From Streptomyces sp. TRM68367 (lineage in GTDB: Bacteria > Actinomycetota > Actinomycetes > Streptomycetales > Streptomycetaceae): a DNA stretch of 64,000 nucleotides. Below are positions 1-8,800 of this stretch, piece after piece (within the stretch, counting starts at the first letter, position 1; each line of letters starts with the position of its first letter). The stretch covers positions 1 through 64,000 of the forward strand of contig NZ_JACTVI010000015.1 of NCBI RefSeq assembly GCF_014495685.1, given 5' to 3'. The position numbers and the translations under genes are program-made. Below the pieces are notes generated by a model. That model did no database searches and was not told the origin of the DNA. It saw only the letters and a program-made list of their open reading frames with translations.

Positions 1-186
1 GATCACCGTGATGAGCTGCGCGAGCACCCCAACCACTCGTCACACCAGGACCGTTGACCTGCACGAATCACGATGGAACTTCCTCATTTGCTGGACGGAG
101 GGACGACGATGAGCACCTGCCCGATCAGTACCCCTGCCTAGGTTCGCGTCCTCGATCGCTCAGTAATCGCGAACTCAGGCGCTTTA

Positions 187-291
187 GTCGGCGACTACAT
201 CGGAGACAGCACCCGAGCCGAGATCGCCTACGCCCGGTCGCTGGGCAAGCCCGTGCGGTTCACGCACCCCGAAGTCGACCCTGACGCCTGA
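187..291 (+). pseudogene. 3' remnant of a conserved actinomycete protein
   Basis: Codons 187-291 read VGDYIGDSTRAEIAYARSLG and continue to a TGA. This resembles the C-terminal end of a Streptomyces protein family with a nucleoside 2-deoxyribosyltransferase-like look (a GDST..EI..A motif followed by GKPV). Only 34 residues are left. No start codon, ribosome site or upstream coding sequence in this frame accompanies them, so it is a gene tail left by a deletion. The family assignment is from memory of the motif only. Bases 1-186 show nothing else I can support. Confidence 0.5.
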
Positions 292-406
292 CCGCCCGCT
301 GCCACCTCGACAACCAGGGCCGGCAGCCCGCCGCCTGACCGTCTCGCGGTGGCTTCGGCCGCCGCCCACCCCACACCCTCCGCAGGCATCCCTTGGAATT
401 GATCAT

Positions 407-1261
407 CTAGGCCGAGCCGGCCTCGCCCCTGGCGAGGGCGAACACGCCGGCGGCCACCAGACCGACGCCGAGCAACTCCGGCAGCACCCACCAGCCGGCC
501 CGCACATGCTCCTCGTACACCAGCACGCCGAGCAGCAGGCTCACGGTGGCGTCGCCGAGGGTGAGCGCGGGTTGCGAGGCGACCAAGGGCCCACCCTGCA
601 TGGCGTGTTCCAGGATCAGCATGGCGCAGACGCCGGTGGCGCCGAAGGCGTACGTCTGCCAGGCGGTGAAGAAGTCCGTGATGCCGTCGTCGGTGAGGAT
701 GTGCACCGCTGTCTTCATCAGGCCGGCCGTCAGGGCGAAGCAGATCGCGGTGGCCGCGCCGAGACAGCCGGCGCGAGCCCTGCCCGGCGGTCTTCTCAGC
801 CCCGCCACGGCCAGCAAGAGGACCGCGCCCGCGCTTCCGGCCAGGACGGGAAGCCATCGGTCGAGGGACACATGGGTGCGGTTGCCGTCGGGTGAGGCGG
901 ACATGAGCGCCAGCCCCAGCCCCGCGACGACGACCGACACGTTCAGCACCATCGTGCCGGGCAACCGTTGGCGCTGCAGCAGCGAGGCAAGCAGCAGCGC
1001 GAGCGGCAGTTCGAGGACGAACAGCGGCTGGACGAGCGAGAGCGGGCCGGTGGCAAGTGCCGCCGCCTGCCACACGCCGGCGGCGATCACGGCCAGGATC
1101 CCGGCGAGCCAGACGGGCCGGCGCAGCAGGTCGAGAACCAGTCCGGGGCGGAATCCCCGGGACTGCGGCACGGTCAGCGCGGCACGCCGCTGGAGTACGG
1201 TGGCGAGGGCGTTGCTGCCCGCGGCCAGCAGCGCGAAGAGAGTCGGCAGGACCAAGCCCAT
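407..1261 (-). CDS. DMT-superfamily (EamA-like) membrane transporter
   Basis: This 284-residue protein is built almost entirely of hydrophobic helices, nine or ten by eye, in the two-repeat pattern of drug/metabolite transporters. The first helix is LPTLFALLAAGSNALATVL, followed by the basic QRRAA turn typical of this family. The substrate cannot be told from sequence. It is followed on the same strand by nothing recognisable. Its stop overlaps a short motif (391-410) that recurs near 39.0 and 49.5 kb. A paralogue of the same general type lies at 28803-29717. Confidence 0.8.
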   Translation of the reverse strand: MGLVLPTLFALLAAGSNALATVLQRRAALTVPQSRGFRPGLVLDLLRRPVWLAGILAVIAAGVWQAAALATGPLSLVQPLFVLELPLALLLASLLQRQRLPGTMVLNVSVVVAGLGLALMSASPDGNRTHVSLDRWLPVLAGSAGAVLLLAVAGLRRPPGRARAGCLGAATAICFALTAGLMKTAVHILTDDGITDFFTAWQTYAFGATGVCAMLILEHAMQGGPLVASQPALTLGDATVSLLLGVLVYEEHVRAGWWVLPELLGVGLVAAGVFALARGEAGSA

Positions 1262-1320
1262 GCGCTGCTCCTCGCGCAGTCCTCAGCCGACGGTCGCCTC
1301 TGGGCAGTTGCCGGTTGGTT

Positions 1321-1764
1321 CTATGCCTCGACGCTGCGGCGGGGCGCACAAAGGGCCCAGATGACGAAGCCGTGCACGATGATGAGCACGATGGCCCAGA
1401 CCGGCGCATGAGGCAGCCACACGAAATTGGCCACCATGCTCAGCCCGGCGACCACGATACCGACGGCGCGGGCCCACAGCGCACCGGTGAACACCGCGAA
1501 GCCGGCGATGGCCACCACGATGCCGAGGGCCAGGTGCAGCGAGCCCCAGCCGGTGAGACTGAACTCGTAGGTGAAGTTCCGCGTGGCGACGAACACATTG
1601 TCCTCGGCGATGGCGGAGATGCCCTGGAAGATCGACATGATCCCGCCGAAGATCATCAGAATCGCCGCCGCGGCGGTCCATCCCGTCGCCCATGGGCTTT
1701 GGGCCGCCCACTGATCGGTGGGGCGTTGACTGGTGTGCCGCGCATCTGTGGCGTGACCGGTCAT
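1321..1764 (-). CDS. DUF7144-type small membrane protein
   Basis: A 147-residue protein with a polar N-terminus and four membrane helices: about residues 25-45, 72-92, 95-112 and 117-137. The pattern WATGW...FGGIMSIFQG followed by GWGSLHLALG is the hallmark of the actinobacterial DUF7144 family, small integral membrane proteins of unknown role. It lies just upstream, in transcription order, of the DMT transporter at 407-1261, with 59 bases between them, so the two may be co-transcribed. No function is known for the family. Confidence 0.75.
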   Translation of the reverse strand: MTGHATDARHTSQRPTDQWAAQSPWATGWTAAAAILMIFGGIMSIFQGISAIAEDNVFVATRNFTYEFSLTGWGSLHLALGIVVAIAGFAVFTGALWARAVGIVVAGLSMVANFVWLPHAPVWAIVLIIVHGFVIWALCAPRRSVEA

Positions 1765-1970
1765 TACCGCGCTCCTTCGGGCTGTCCCATCGTGCTGTCA
1801 CCGGCGCCGGTGCGCCCTGTGTCCAGATTTGCACCAGATCGGCGACTCGGCATCTCGAGCCCGGATGCATGGTGCGCCGCGCCGGGTTCTGCTTCGGGGT
1901 GCGCCGACTGCCGCGCTGCACGGCCCGGTTGGGTAGGCGGCGACCCGGCCCTTGTGATGACCATAGAAAG

Positions 1971-2495
1971 GTGACACACCGGCCCTCTCTGCGAGAACCG
2001 GGTCCTACCGGGCAACCGTCCGGTACCGTCCCAACCGACTACACGGGTGCGGTACACGGCTCGCTCCTGGCCGCCTCCGTGGTCGCCGGAGCCAGTACGC
2101 CCGGCCCGTACCCGCGCGTCCAGCTCGTACTGCTCCTGCTGTGCACAGGAGTCGTGTTCTGGGCCGCGCACGTCTACTCCGCCCTCGTCGGCGAGTTGCT
2201 GCCGCGCCGGCCCCTGACGTGGTCGGCGGTCCGTCGCCTCTGCGCTCACGAGTGGCCGATCGCCCAGGCGGCCGTTGCCCCGGCCGCCGCTGTCGGGATC
2301 AGTCCGCTGCTCGGTCTGGGGCTCGCGGGCACTGCGTGGCTGGCGCTCGGCGTTGCCGTGGCCCAGCAGGCGGTCTGGGCCGGCGCCGGGGGAATTCGGG
2401 CCGGCGCGTCCCGCCGTGTGGTGGTGTCCGTAGGCGCCGTCAACCTCGCGCTCGGCCTGGTGCTCGTCGCTGCCAAGGTCGCCATTCAGCACTGA
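1971..2495 (+). CDS. Integral membrane protein, unknown function
   Basis: A 174-residue protein with four to five hydrophobic segments, starting at about residue 26 (HGSLLAASVVAGAS) and including VQLVLLLLCTGVVFWAAHVY. I place the start at GTG 1971 because it is the last in-frame start before the first membrane helix and follows AGAAAGG closely; an upstream in-frame start would overlap the divergent gene at 1321-1764. Similar small integral membrane proteins are common in Streptomyces and uncharacterised. It is convergent with the lipoprotein at 2523-3356, 27 bases away. Confidence 0.65.
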   Translation: MTHRPSLREPGPTGQPSGTVPTDYTGAVHGSLLAASVVAGASTPGPYPRVQLVLLLLCTGVVFWAAHVYSALVGELLPRRPLTWSAVRRLCAHEWPIAQAAVAPAAAVGISPLLGLGLAGTAWLALGVAVAQQAVWAGAGGIRAGASRRVVVSVGAVNLALGLVLVAAKVAIQH

Positions 2496-2522
2496 CCAGG
2501 CTGCCCGGCGTCCGCGCCGAGG

Positions 2523-3356
2523 TCAGTCCTGCTGACCGGGGGGTTGCTCGGCGGGGGTCCTGCCCGCCAGCACGTCCTTGAGCCGTTGTGTGCCGAGGGT
2601 GACCGCCTGCTCGGTGGAGTCGTGCGACGCACCGTCGAGCCCGCCGTTGGTGAGGGTGATGGCGTCGGAGCCGACGCGGACGGCGGCGACGTCCAGCGTC
2701 AGCGTGGCGGGCATGCCGTCCGTGTCTCCCTTCATCGTCACGCGCAGACCCTGGCGGGCGTCGCCGGCGTGGGGCAGAGAGTTCTCGATGACCTGGACGG
2801 TCCGCTCGTTGCCGCCGTCCTTGTCGGTGACAGTGAAGCTGTCGCAGTTCACCGGCAGCGACTTCATCCAGTCCAGCGACTTGTCCAGGCTGCTCCGGTC
2901 GTAGGCGGCGACCTGATAGAACATCCGGGCCTGGCCGCCGTCGGAGAAACCGGTCAGCGCGCTCGGCCCCGACGGCTTGCCCAGCAGGTCGTCGTCGTAG
3001 AGGGCGTCGAGCAGCCGCTGGCAGTCGGCGGCGGCCGCCTTGCCGGTGAGGAAGTCGGCGACGTCCACCCTGCCGATGAGGAGCGAGTCACGCCAGGTGG
3101 CCGCGTCCTTGACCTCGTTCCAGTCGCCTTCCAGATCGGTCTCGTCGATCAGTGCGGTCTTCGCCCCCGCCCCGGTCAGTGTTCCCCCCGAGGCCGTTGG
3201 GGAGCCCCTGACCACGGACGAGGCACGGACATCCGTACCCCCTGAGCCGCCGCCCGCCCTGTCACTGTTCGAGCAGGCCGCCGTGGGCAGCAGCGCCCCG
3301 GCCGCGAGCGCGCAGGCGAGGCGACGGGCGGAGCGGGCGGCCGGGCGTGGGACCAT
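2523..3356 (-). CDS. Secreted lipoprotein, unknown function
   Basis: A 277-residue protein with an N-terminal lipoprotein signal: basic RPAARSARR, a hydrophobic stretch and the lipobox LPTAAC at about residues 24-29. It should therefore be lipid-anchored on the outer face of the membrane. The mature part has a Ser/Gly-rich linker, then a globular domain containing a Cys pair (ADCQRLL and VNCDSF). The start at 3356 is chosen because it has a strong AGGAGG site eight bases upstream; the longer frame to 3530 has none. Such single-domain lipoproteins recur in Streptomyces without known function. The role is unknown. Confidence 0.8.
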   Translation of the reverse strand: MVPRPAARSARRLACALAAGALLPTAACSNSDRAGGGSGGTDVRASSVVRGSPTASGGTLTGAGAKTALIDETDLEGDWNEVKDAATWRDSLLIGRVDVADFLTGKAAAADCQRLLDALYDDDLLGKPSGPSALTGFSDGGQARMFYQVAAYDRSSLDKSLDWMKSLPVNCDSFTVTDKDGGNERTVQVIENSLPHAGDARQGLRVTMKGDTDGMPATLTLDVAAVRVGSDAITLTNGGLDGASHDSTEQAVTLGTQRLKDVLAGRTPAEQPPGQQD

Positions 3357-3670
3357 CGTGGATGCCTCCTGAAGGTGGGGTGCTTCTCTCAGGGCACCAC
3401 CGGCGTTTCTCTCCCACCAGCGCGGCAGCCCGTACGGGTGAGGTCGCGTCAGGCGTCGCCGTCGTGCGGCCGACAACCGCTGCGGCCCCGGTCGCCCCCC
3501 TCGAATGTCCCGGCCGGCGTGGCGGCGCACCCCACGTGGGCCGACACTGGGCGCATGCCGGGAGGCGCCGAGGACCGCCCGCGAGCCGCTGCCGGGACCG
3601 CTGCCGACTGCCGTGCGCGTGTGCCCATCACCGTTGCCCGTCGCGGCGATCGCAGACGGGAGGACCAGTC

Positions 3671-4156
3671 GTGCTGCCCGGATTCCTGACCAGGGCGATC
3701 GATGTGCTGCTAGGCCGGGAGGGCCGCTCGCTGCACCTGAAGGCCGCGGGCGGTGCCACGGCCGTCCTGGCGATCACGATGCTGGCCGGGTCCTGGGCGG
3801 TGGTGGCCGCCGAACACGGCTCACGGAACGCGAATCTGACGACGTACCCGAGGGCGCTGTGGTGGTCGATCGAGACGGCGACCACGGTGGGCTACGGGGA
3901 TTTCTACCCGGTGACGCCATGGGGCCGGGTCATCGGCGCGGTCGTGATGGTCGTCGGCATCACCACGTACGGCATCGTCACCGCCGCCCTGGCGACCTGG
4001 TTCGTGGGCCGGGAGGACAGGCGGCGAATGCACCTGGCCCGGAGTGCCGAAGAGGCCGTGCATCGGCTGTCCGACGAGACCGCGCACGCGCTGCACGAAC
4101 GCTTCGACCGCGTCGAGCGGATGCTCACCACGAAGGGAGAACCAGAGTCAGGGTGA
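3671..4156 (+). CDS. kcsA: KcsA-type two-helix potassium channel
   Basis: A 161-residue protein collinear with KcsA of S. lividans (160 residues). It has a first membrane helix (about 24-48), pore helix YPRALWWSIETA, selectivity filter TVGYGD (residues 72-77), second helix (about 83-110), then a cytoplasmic helix ending in ALHERFDRVERML. It should form a homotetrameric K+ channel. The proton sensor His25 of KcsA is kept as His22, and the filter glutamate Glu71 as Glu68. In the bundle-crossing segment GREDRRRMH the KcsA residue Glu118 is kept as Glu115 but Glu120 is replaced by Arg117, which may alter pH gating. GTG 3671 follows GGGAGGA, and this start matches KcsA length. Confidence 0.93.
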   Translation: MLPGFLTRAIDVLLGREGRSLHLKAAGGATAVLAITMLAGSWAVVAAEHGSRNANLTTYPRALWWSIETATTVGYGDFYPVTPWGRVIGAVVMVVGITTYGIVTAALATWFVGREDRRRMHLARSAEEAVHRLSDETAHALHERFDRVERMLTTKGEPESG

Positions 4157-4344
4157 TCGGATTTCGCCCGTCTGGCGGGCCCAAAGGTCGGAATGTGATC
4201 GTCCATTTTCTCGCCATCCGGACCGGAGCGTTGGATCTCGTCACGCATCTTCCCCCGGGCACCCACATCCCGTTAACTTCCGTCACCGGCAACACGCCCA
4301 GTGCGACTCGCACCTGGCGTTCACCGGCCCCCGGGGACACCCTC

Positions 4345-5685
4345 ATGACACGCGCCATCTCTCTGCACGAAGTGAGCAAGGCCTACCCGCGAGGCGTCCG
4401 CGTGGTGGACGAGCTGTCGCTGGACGTCGAGCCCGGCGAGTTCCTCGTCCTGCTCGGCCCCTCCGGCTGCGGCAAGTCCACCGTACTCAGAATGATCGCC
4501 GGCCTGGAGGAGATCGACGAGGGCGAGCTGCTGCTCGACGGCGAGCACGCCAACGACTGGCTGCCCTCCGCCCGGGACATGGCGATGGTCTTCCAGAACT
4601 TCGCCCTCTACCCGAACATGACCAGCCGCGACAACATCGGCTTCCCCCTGCGCATCGAGGCCCCCGGCGCCGATCCGCGCCCCCGCGTGGACGCCACCGC
4701 CCACATGCTGGGCATCGAGGACCTCCTCGACCGCCTCCCCGCCCAGCTCTCCGGCGGCGAACGCCAGCGCGTCGCCATGGGCCGGGCCATCGCCCGCCAC
4801 CCGTCGGCGTTCCTGATGGACGAGCCGCTGTCCAACCTCGACGCCAAGCTCCGCAACCACCTGCGGGCCGAGATCGCCGGGCTCACCAGGGAGCTGGGCG
4901 TCACCACGGTCTACGTCACCCACGACCAGGCCGAGGCGATGTCGCTCGGCGACCGCGTGGCCGTACTGCGCGGCGGCGTGCTCCAGCAGGTCGGCACCCC
5001 GCGCATGGTGTACGCGCTGCCGCGCAACGTCTTCGTCGCCGCCTTCATCGGCACGCCGCGGATCAACCTGCTGCGCGGACTGGTCCGGGCCCCGCTGGAC
5101 GGGGCGATGACGATCAGCCTGGGCAAGCAGTACCTGCGGCTGCCCGAACCGCTGTCCCTCGACCACCAGCTGCTGCGCGTGCAGCAGGGCCGGGAGGTCA
5201 TCGTGGGCCTGCGCTCGGAGGCCGTGCGGATCGCCCAGCGCACCGCCGCCCGGCCCGGCGAGGTGCCGCTCACCGGTCTGGTGCAGCACGTGGAGTTCCA
5301 GGGCCACGAGATCCTCGTCCACTTCCACACCGGCTCCCAGCCCGCCGTCGTACCCGACCTGGAGGCCCCACGTCCCGGGCTCGCCAGGCCCGCCCGGCGG
5401 CGCCGCCGCGAGGGCAACGTCCTGGGCCGGCTGCGGGAGCGGGCGGGCGCGCGGCGCGCCGGACCGGTCGTGGTCCTGGACGACGCACGGGGCGCCGATC
5501 CCGCGCCCCCGACGGCCGAGCCCCGCCTGCCCGGCGACCTCGTCGTCCGCACCACCCCCGACCTCGACCTCCGGCACGGTATGCAGGTCCCGCTCCTCGT
5601 CGACCTCGCCCACCTGTTCGTCTTCGACCAGCACGGCGAGCGCATCTGCCCCCACCCGGCGCGCCTGCCCGACCTGGACGAATGA
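4345..5685 (+). CDS. MsiK/UgpC-like ABC transporter ATPase (orphan)
   Basis: A 446-residue ATP-binding subunit with Walker A GPSGCGKST (38-46), Q-loop FQNFALYP, signature LSGGERQR (135-142), Walker B AFLMDEP with Glu160, and H-loop His193. A long C-terminal TOBE region follows, as in the MalK/UgpC/MsiK family that energises carbohydrate ABC importers. No permease or binding-protein gene is nearby, which is the usual situation for MsiK, an ATPase shared by several sugar importers. The C-terminal region contains an unusual Arg-rich insertion (RPARRRRREG, about residue 350). The 188 bases before the start hold no gene. The sugar specificity cannot be read. Confidence 0.85.
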   Translation: MTRAISLHEVSKAYPRGVRVVDELSLDVEPGEFLVLLGPSGCGKSTVLRMIAGLEEIDEGELLLDGEHANDWLPSARDMAMVFQNFALYPNMTSRDNIGFPLRIEAPGADPRPRVDATAHMLGIEDLLDRLPAQLSGGERQRVAMGRAIARHPSAFLMDEPLSNLDAKLRNHLRAEIAGLTRELGVTTVYVTHDQAEAMSLGDRVAVLRGGVLQQVGTPRMVYALPRNVFVAAFIGTPRINLLRGLVRAPLDGAMTISLGKQYLRLPEPLSLDHQLLRVQQGREVIVGLRSEAVRIAQRTAARPGEVPLTGLVQHVEFQGHEILVHFHTGSQPAVVPDLEAPRPGLARPARRRRREGNVLGRLRERAGARRAGPVVVLDDARGADPAPPTAEPRLPGDLVVRTTPDLDLRHGMQVPLLVDLAHLFVFDQHGERICPHPARLPDLDE

Positions 5686-5739
5686 CGCGGGGCCCGGCGG
5701 AGGCCCGATCATGGCTCCGTCCGGCACACTGGCGGCCGA

Positions 5740-5758
5740 AAACTAACGCCGCTAGTTT
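5740..5758. promoter_or_regulatory. Probable TetR operator upstream of aldehyde dehydrogenase
   Basis: The 19 bases AAACTAACGCCGCTAGTTT form an imperfect palindrome with eight of nine pairs matching. The site lies 40 bases before the aldehyde dehydrogenase start. It matches 15 of 19 bases, in the same orientation, with the palindrome at 12025-12043 between the TetR gene (11358-12008) and the acyl-CoA dehydrogenase. I infer that this TetR also controls the operon beginning at 5798. Confidence 0.65.
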
Positions 5759-5797
5759 GTGTCCCGGACGAGAATGCCCCGCCCGGGAGGAAGCGCG

Positions 5798-7186
5798 ATG
5801 AAGGCACACGACGGCATGTACATCGACGGCGCCTGGCGCCCCGCCGCGGGCCGGGACGCGATCGACGTCGTCAACCCCGCCGACGAGCAGGTGATCGGCA
5901 GGGTCCCCGCGGGCACCGTCGAGGACGTCGACGCCGCCGTACGGGCCGCCCGCACCGCCCTACCGGCCTGGGCCGCGACCCCGCCGGCCGAGCGGGCCGC
6001 CCGCCTGGCCGCGCTGCGGGACGTGCTCGTGGCCCGCAAGGACGAGATCGCCGAGACGGTCACCGCCGAGCTGGGCGCACCGCTGGCCCTGTCGCAGAAG
6101 GTGCACGCGGCCGTGCCGGTCGCGGTCGCGGGCTCGTACGCCGAGCTGGCCGCGACGTACGCCTTCGAGGAGAAGGCGGGCAACTCCACGATCCACCACG
6201 AGCCGGTCGGCGTGGTCGGCGCGATCACGCCCTGGAACTACCCCCTGCATCAGATCGTCGCCAAGGCTGCCCCGGCGCTGGCGGCCGGCTGCACGATCGT
6301 GGTGAAGCCCGCCGAGGACACCCCGCTGGTCGCCCAGCTGTTCGCCGAGGCGGTCCACGAGGCGGGGATCCCGGCGGGCGTCCTCAACCTGGTCACCGGC
6401 GTCGGCCCGGTCGCGGGCCAGGCCCTCGCCGAGCACCCGGACGTCGACCTGGTCTCCTTCACCGGCTCCACGGCCGTCGGCCGGAGGATCGGCGCGATCG
6501 CCGCGGGCGCCGTCAAGAAGGTCGCCCTCGAACTGGGCGGCAAGTCCGCCAACGTGATCCTGCCGAGCGCCGACCTGGCCCGCGCGGTCAACGTCGGCGT
6601 CGCCAACGTCATGTCCAACTCCGGCCAGACGTGCAGCGCCTGGACGCGCATGCTGGTGCACCGGGACCAGTACGACGAGGCCGCGGAGCTGGCGTCGACG
6701 GCCGCAGCCAAGTACGGCGACCGCATCGGCCCGGTCGTGAACGCCACACAGCAGGCACGGGTGCGCGGTTACATCGAGAAGGGCATCGCCGAGGGCGCGC
6801 GCCTGATCGCGGGCGGCCCCGAATCCCCGCGCGAGAAGGGCTACTTCGTCAGCCCCACGGTCTTCGCCGACGTGACACCCGGCATGACCATCGCGCAGGA
6901 GGAGATCTTCGGCCCGGTCCTCTCCGTCCTCCGGTACGAGGACGAAAAGGACGCCCTGCGGATCGCCAACGGCACGGTCTACGGCCTCGCCGGCGCCGTC
7001 TGGGCCGGGGACGAGGCGGAGGCGGTGGCCTTCGCCCGCCGCATGGAGACCGGCCAGGTCGACATCAACGGCGGCCGCTTCAACCCGCTCGCCCCCTTCG
7101 GCGGCTACAAGCAGTCGGGCGTGGGTCGCGAACTCGGCGTGCACGGCCTCGCCGAGTACCTCCAGACCAAGTCCCTCCAGTTCTGA
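5798..7186 (+). CDS. NAD(P)-dependent aldehyde dehydrogenase
   Basis: A 462-residue member of the aldehyde dehydrogenase superfamily, oxidising an aldehyde to the acid in the cytoplasm. The catalytic residues are visible: general base Glu245 in ALELGGKS and nucleophile Cys279 in SGQTCSAWTRM. The PWNYPLHQ motif and the C-terminal FGGYKQSGVGRELG are also present. The start ATG 5798 has GGGAGGA eight bases upstream. A zinc alcohol dehydrogenase follows after 26 bases, so the pair could take an alcohol through aldehyde to acid. The shared TetR operator upstream links it to the acyl-CoA dehydrogenase at 12074. The substrate is not known. Confidence 0.92.
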   Translation: MKAHDGMYIDGAWRPAAGRDAIDVVNPADEQVIGRVPAGTVEDVDAAVRAARTALPAWAATPPAERAARLAALRDVLVARKDEIAETVTAELGAPLALSQKVHAAVPVAVAGSYAELAATYAFEEKAGNSTIHHEPVGVVGAITPWNYPLHQIVAKAAPALAAGCTIVVKPAEDTPLVAQLFAEAVHEAGIPAGVLNLVTGVGPVAGQALAEHPDVDLVSFTGSTAVGRRIGAIAAGAVKKVALELGGKSANVILPSADLARAVNVGVANVMSNSGQTCSAWTRMLVHRDQYDEAAELASTAAAKYGDRIGPVVNATQQARVRGYIEKGIAEGARLIAGGPESPREKGYFVSPTVFADVTPGMTIAQEEIFGPVLSVLRYEDEKDALRIANGTVYGLAGAVWAGDEAEAVAFARRMETGQVDINGGRFNPLAPFGGYKQSGVGRELGVHGLAEYLQTKSLQF

Positions 7187-7212
7187 GTCCAGCGTTCAGG
7201 GAGTCGTACGCC

Positions 7213-8295
7213 ATGGCCGTCCGCGCCGCCGTCCTGCCCGCCGTCGGAGCGCCGCTGGAGATCACCGGTATCGACCTGCCGGACCCCGGCCCCGGTCAGA
7301 TCCGTGTCCGGCTCGCCGCCGCCGGGGTCTGCCACTCCGACCTGTCCCTGTCCAACGGCACCCTGCGCGTCCCGGTCCCCGCCGTCCTCGGCCACGAGGG
7401 CGCGGGCACGGTCGTAGCCGTGGGCGAGGGCGTCGCACACCTCTCGCCCGGCGACGGCGTGGTCCTCAACTGGGCCCCGTCCTGCGGCAGTTGCCCCGCC
7501 TGCGCCCTCGACGAGGTCTGGCTCTGCGCGAACGCGCTCGCCGGCTCGGCGAACATGTACGCCCGAACCGTGGACGGCACCGACCTCCACCCCGGCCTCA
7601 ACGTCGCCGCGTTCGCCGAGGAGACCGTCGTCCCCGCGTCCTGCGCCCTGCCCGTCCCCGACGGCGTCCCGCTCACCGACGCGGCCCTCCTCGGCTGCGC
7701 CGTCCTCACCGGCTACGGCGCCGTGCACCACGCGGCGAAGGTCCAGCCGGGCGAAACGGTGGCGGTGTTCGGCCTCGGAGGAGTGGGCCTCGCGACGGTC
7801 CAGTCGGCCCGTATCGCGGGCGCCGCGCGCATCGTCGCGGTCGACGTCTCCCCGGAGAAGGAGTCCCTGGCCCGCGCCGCCGGCGCCACCGACTACGTCC
7901 TCGCCTCCGAGGACACCGCCCGCGAGATCCGCGCCCTCACCGGGAAGCAGGGCGTCGACGCCGCCGTCGAGTGCGCGGGCCGCGCGGCCGCCATCCGCGC
8001 GGCCTGGGACTCCACCCGCCGCGGCGGCCGCACCACGGTCGTCGGCATCGGTGCCAAGACCGAGCAGGTCACCTTCAACGCCCTCGAACTCTTCCACTGG
8101 GGCAGAACCCTCACCGGCTGCGTCTACGGCAACTCCGACCCGGCACGCGACCTGCCGGTACTGGCCGACCACGTCCGCACGGGCCGCCTGGACCTGACCA
8201 CCCTGGTCACGGAACGCATCGCCCTGGACGGCATCCCGGCGGCGTTCGAGAACATGCTGGCGGGGAAGGGGGGCCGGGCGCTGGTGGTGTTCTGA
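7213..8295 (+). CDS. Zinc-dependent alcohol dehydrogenase (MDR family)
   Basis: A 360-residue medium-chain dehydrogenase. Zinc ligands are seen at the catalytic site (GVCHSD and GHEGAG) and at the structural site (CGSCPAC plus a later Cys in DEVWLC). The NAD-binding Rossmann motif is GLGGVGLATVQSA. It converts a primary alcohol to an aldehyde or the reverse. It starts 26 bases after the aldehyde dehydrogenase with a modest CAGGGA ribosome site, so the two are probably co-transcribed and act in sequence on one substrate. Insertions relative to horse-liver-type enzymes put it in the class often called Zn-binding alcohol dehydrogenase of actinobacteria. Confidence 0.9.
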   Translation: MAVRAAVLPAVGAPLEITGIDLPDPGPGQIRVRLAAAGVCHSDLSLSNGTLRVPVPAVLGHEGAGTVVAVGEGVAHLSPGDGVVLNWAPSCGSCPACALDEVWLCANALAGSANMYARTVDGTDLHPGLNVAAFAEETVVPASCALPVPDGVPLTDAALLGCAVLTGYGAVHHAAKVQPGETVAVFGLGGVGLATVQSARIAGAARIVAVDVSPEKESLARAAGATDYVLASEDTAREIRALTGKQGVDAAVECAGRAAAIRAAWDSTRRGGRTTVVGIGAKTEQVTFNALELFHWGRTLTGCVYGNSDPARDLPVLADHVRTGRLDLTTLVTERIALDGIPAAFENMLAGKGGRALVVF

Positions 8296-8361
8296 GGGGT
8301 CTCTTTCGGGATCCCCGAGCCGCTTGGCGTGGCGGCGCCGCCACGGGTGGCTCGGCCCCTG

Positions 8362-8577
8362 CTGTCCAGCGCCTTCACCCCGGTCGAGGCCATGCCCGGC
8401 TGGTTCCAGCCAGTCGCCGAGTACCAGCCGTTCACACCCGCCATCGAGACCCTGCGCGGCCTGCTGCTCGGCACCGAGATCGGCCACAACGGATGGCTCG
8501 CCGTCATCTGGTGCCTGGGCCTCGCGGTGCTCGGCTACCTCTGGTCTACCTCGAAGTTCAACCGCGACCCGAAGTAA
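8362..8577 (+). pseudogene. C-terminal remnant of an ABC-2 type permease
   Basis: The frame reads SSAFTPVEAMPGWFQPVAEY, then an APAIETLRGLL-like stretch, and ends in STSKFNRDPK. This is the characteristic end of daunorubicin-resistance-type ABC-2 permeases (DrrB-like): a periplasmic loop, a last helix and a basic tail. The preceding 30 bases do not continue the family and no ATPase gene is adjacent, so it is a truncated gene of about 72 codons. It lies between the alcohol dehydrogenase and the MFS gene and may mark a deletion. The remainder of 8578-8800 holds only the operator below. Confidence 0.7.
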
Positions 8578-8740
8578 CCGCCACGACAGCGCGGGCCACC
8601 TCCCGCAACTCGTCCCACTCCAGGGCGGCGTGCACCGACACCAAGTCGGCGTACGCCGCCCGTCGGCGTTCTCGGCCATCAGTCGGGCCCGCACCGCACA
8701 CCACTGGCCCAGGCAAACACCGTGCACACCCGTTGACCCC

Positions 8741-8758
8741 ATACCGGCCGGTCAGTAT
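8741..8758. promoter_or_regulatory. Palindromic TetR-type operator before the MFS gene
   Basis: ATACCGGCCGGTCAGTAT is an imperfect palindrome 43 bases before the MFS start. Its core resembles two other sites in this window, 21786-21803 and 27330-27347, which flank the SDR/ligase/TetR and acyl-CoA dehydrogenase/kinase genes. The similarity suggests one TetR regulator acts at all three. Confidence 0.5.
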
Positions 8759-8800
8759 GTTCCCCGCAACGTCCCCTCGCACCCACCGGAGCGTGCACGC

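Noticed and set aside
109..141. Ten-codon frame MSTCPISTPA with a GGAGGGA site
   Set aside because: It precedes only a gene remnant; there is no evidence that it is a leader peptide rather than chance.
142..174. Short inverted repeat GTTCGCG ... CGCGAAC
   Set aside because: Seven-base arms with a 19-base gap are expected by chance at this GC content and it controls no intact gene.
4321..5727. 468-codon open frame antisense to the ABC ATPase gene
   Set aside because: Mirror of the ATPase codons with no start signal and no recognisable protein.
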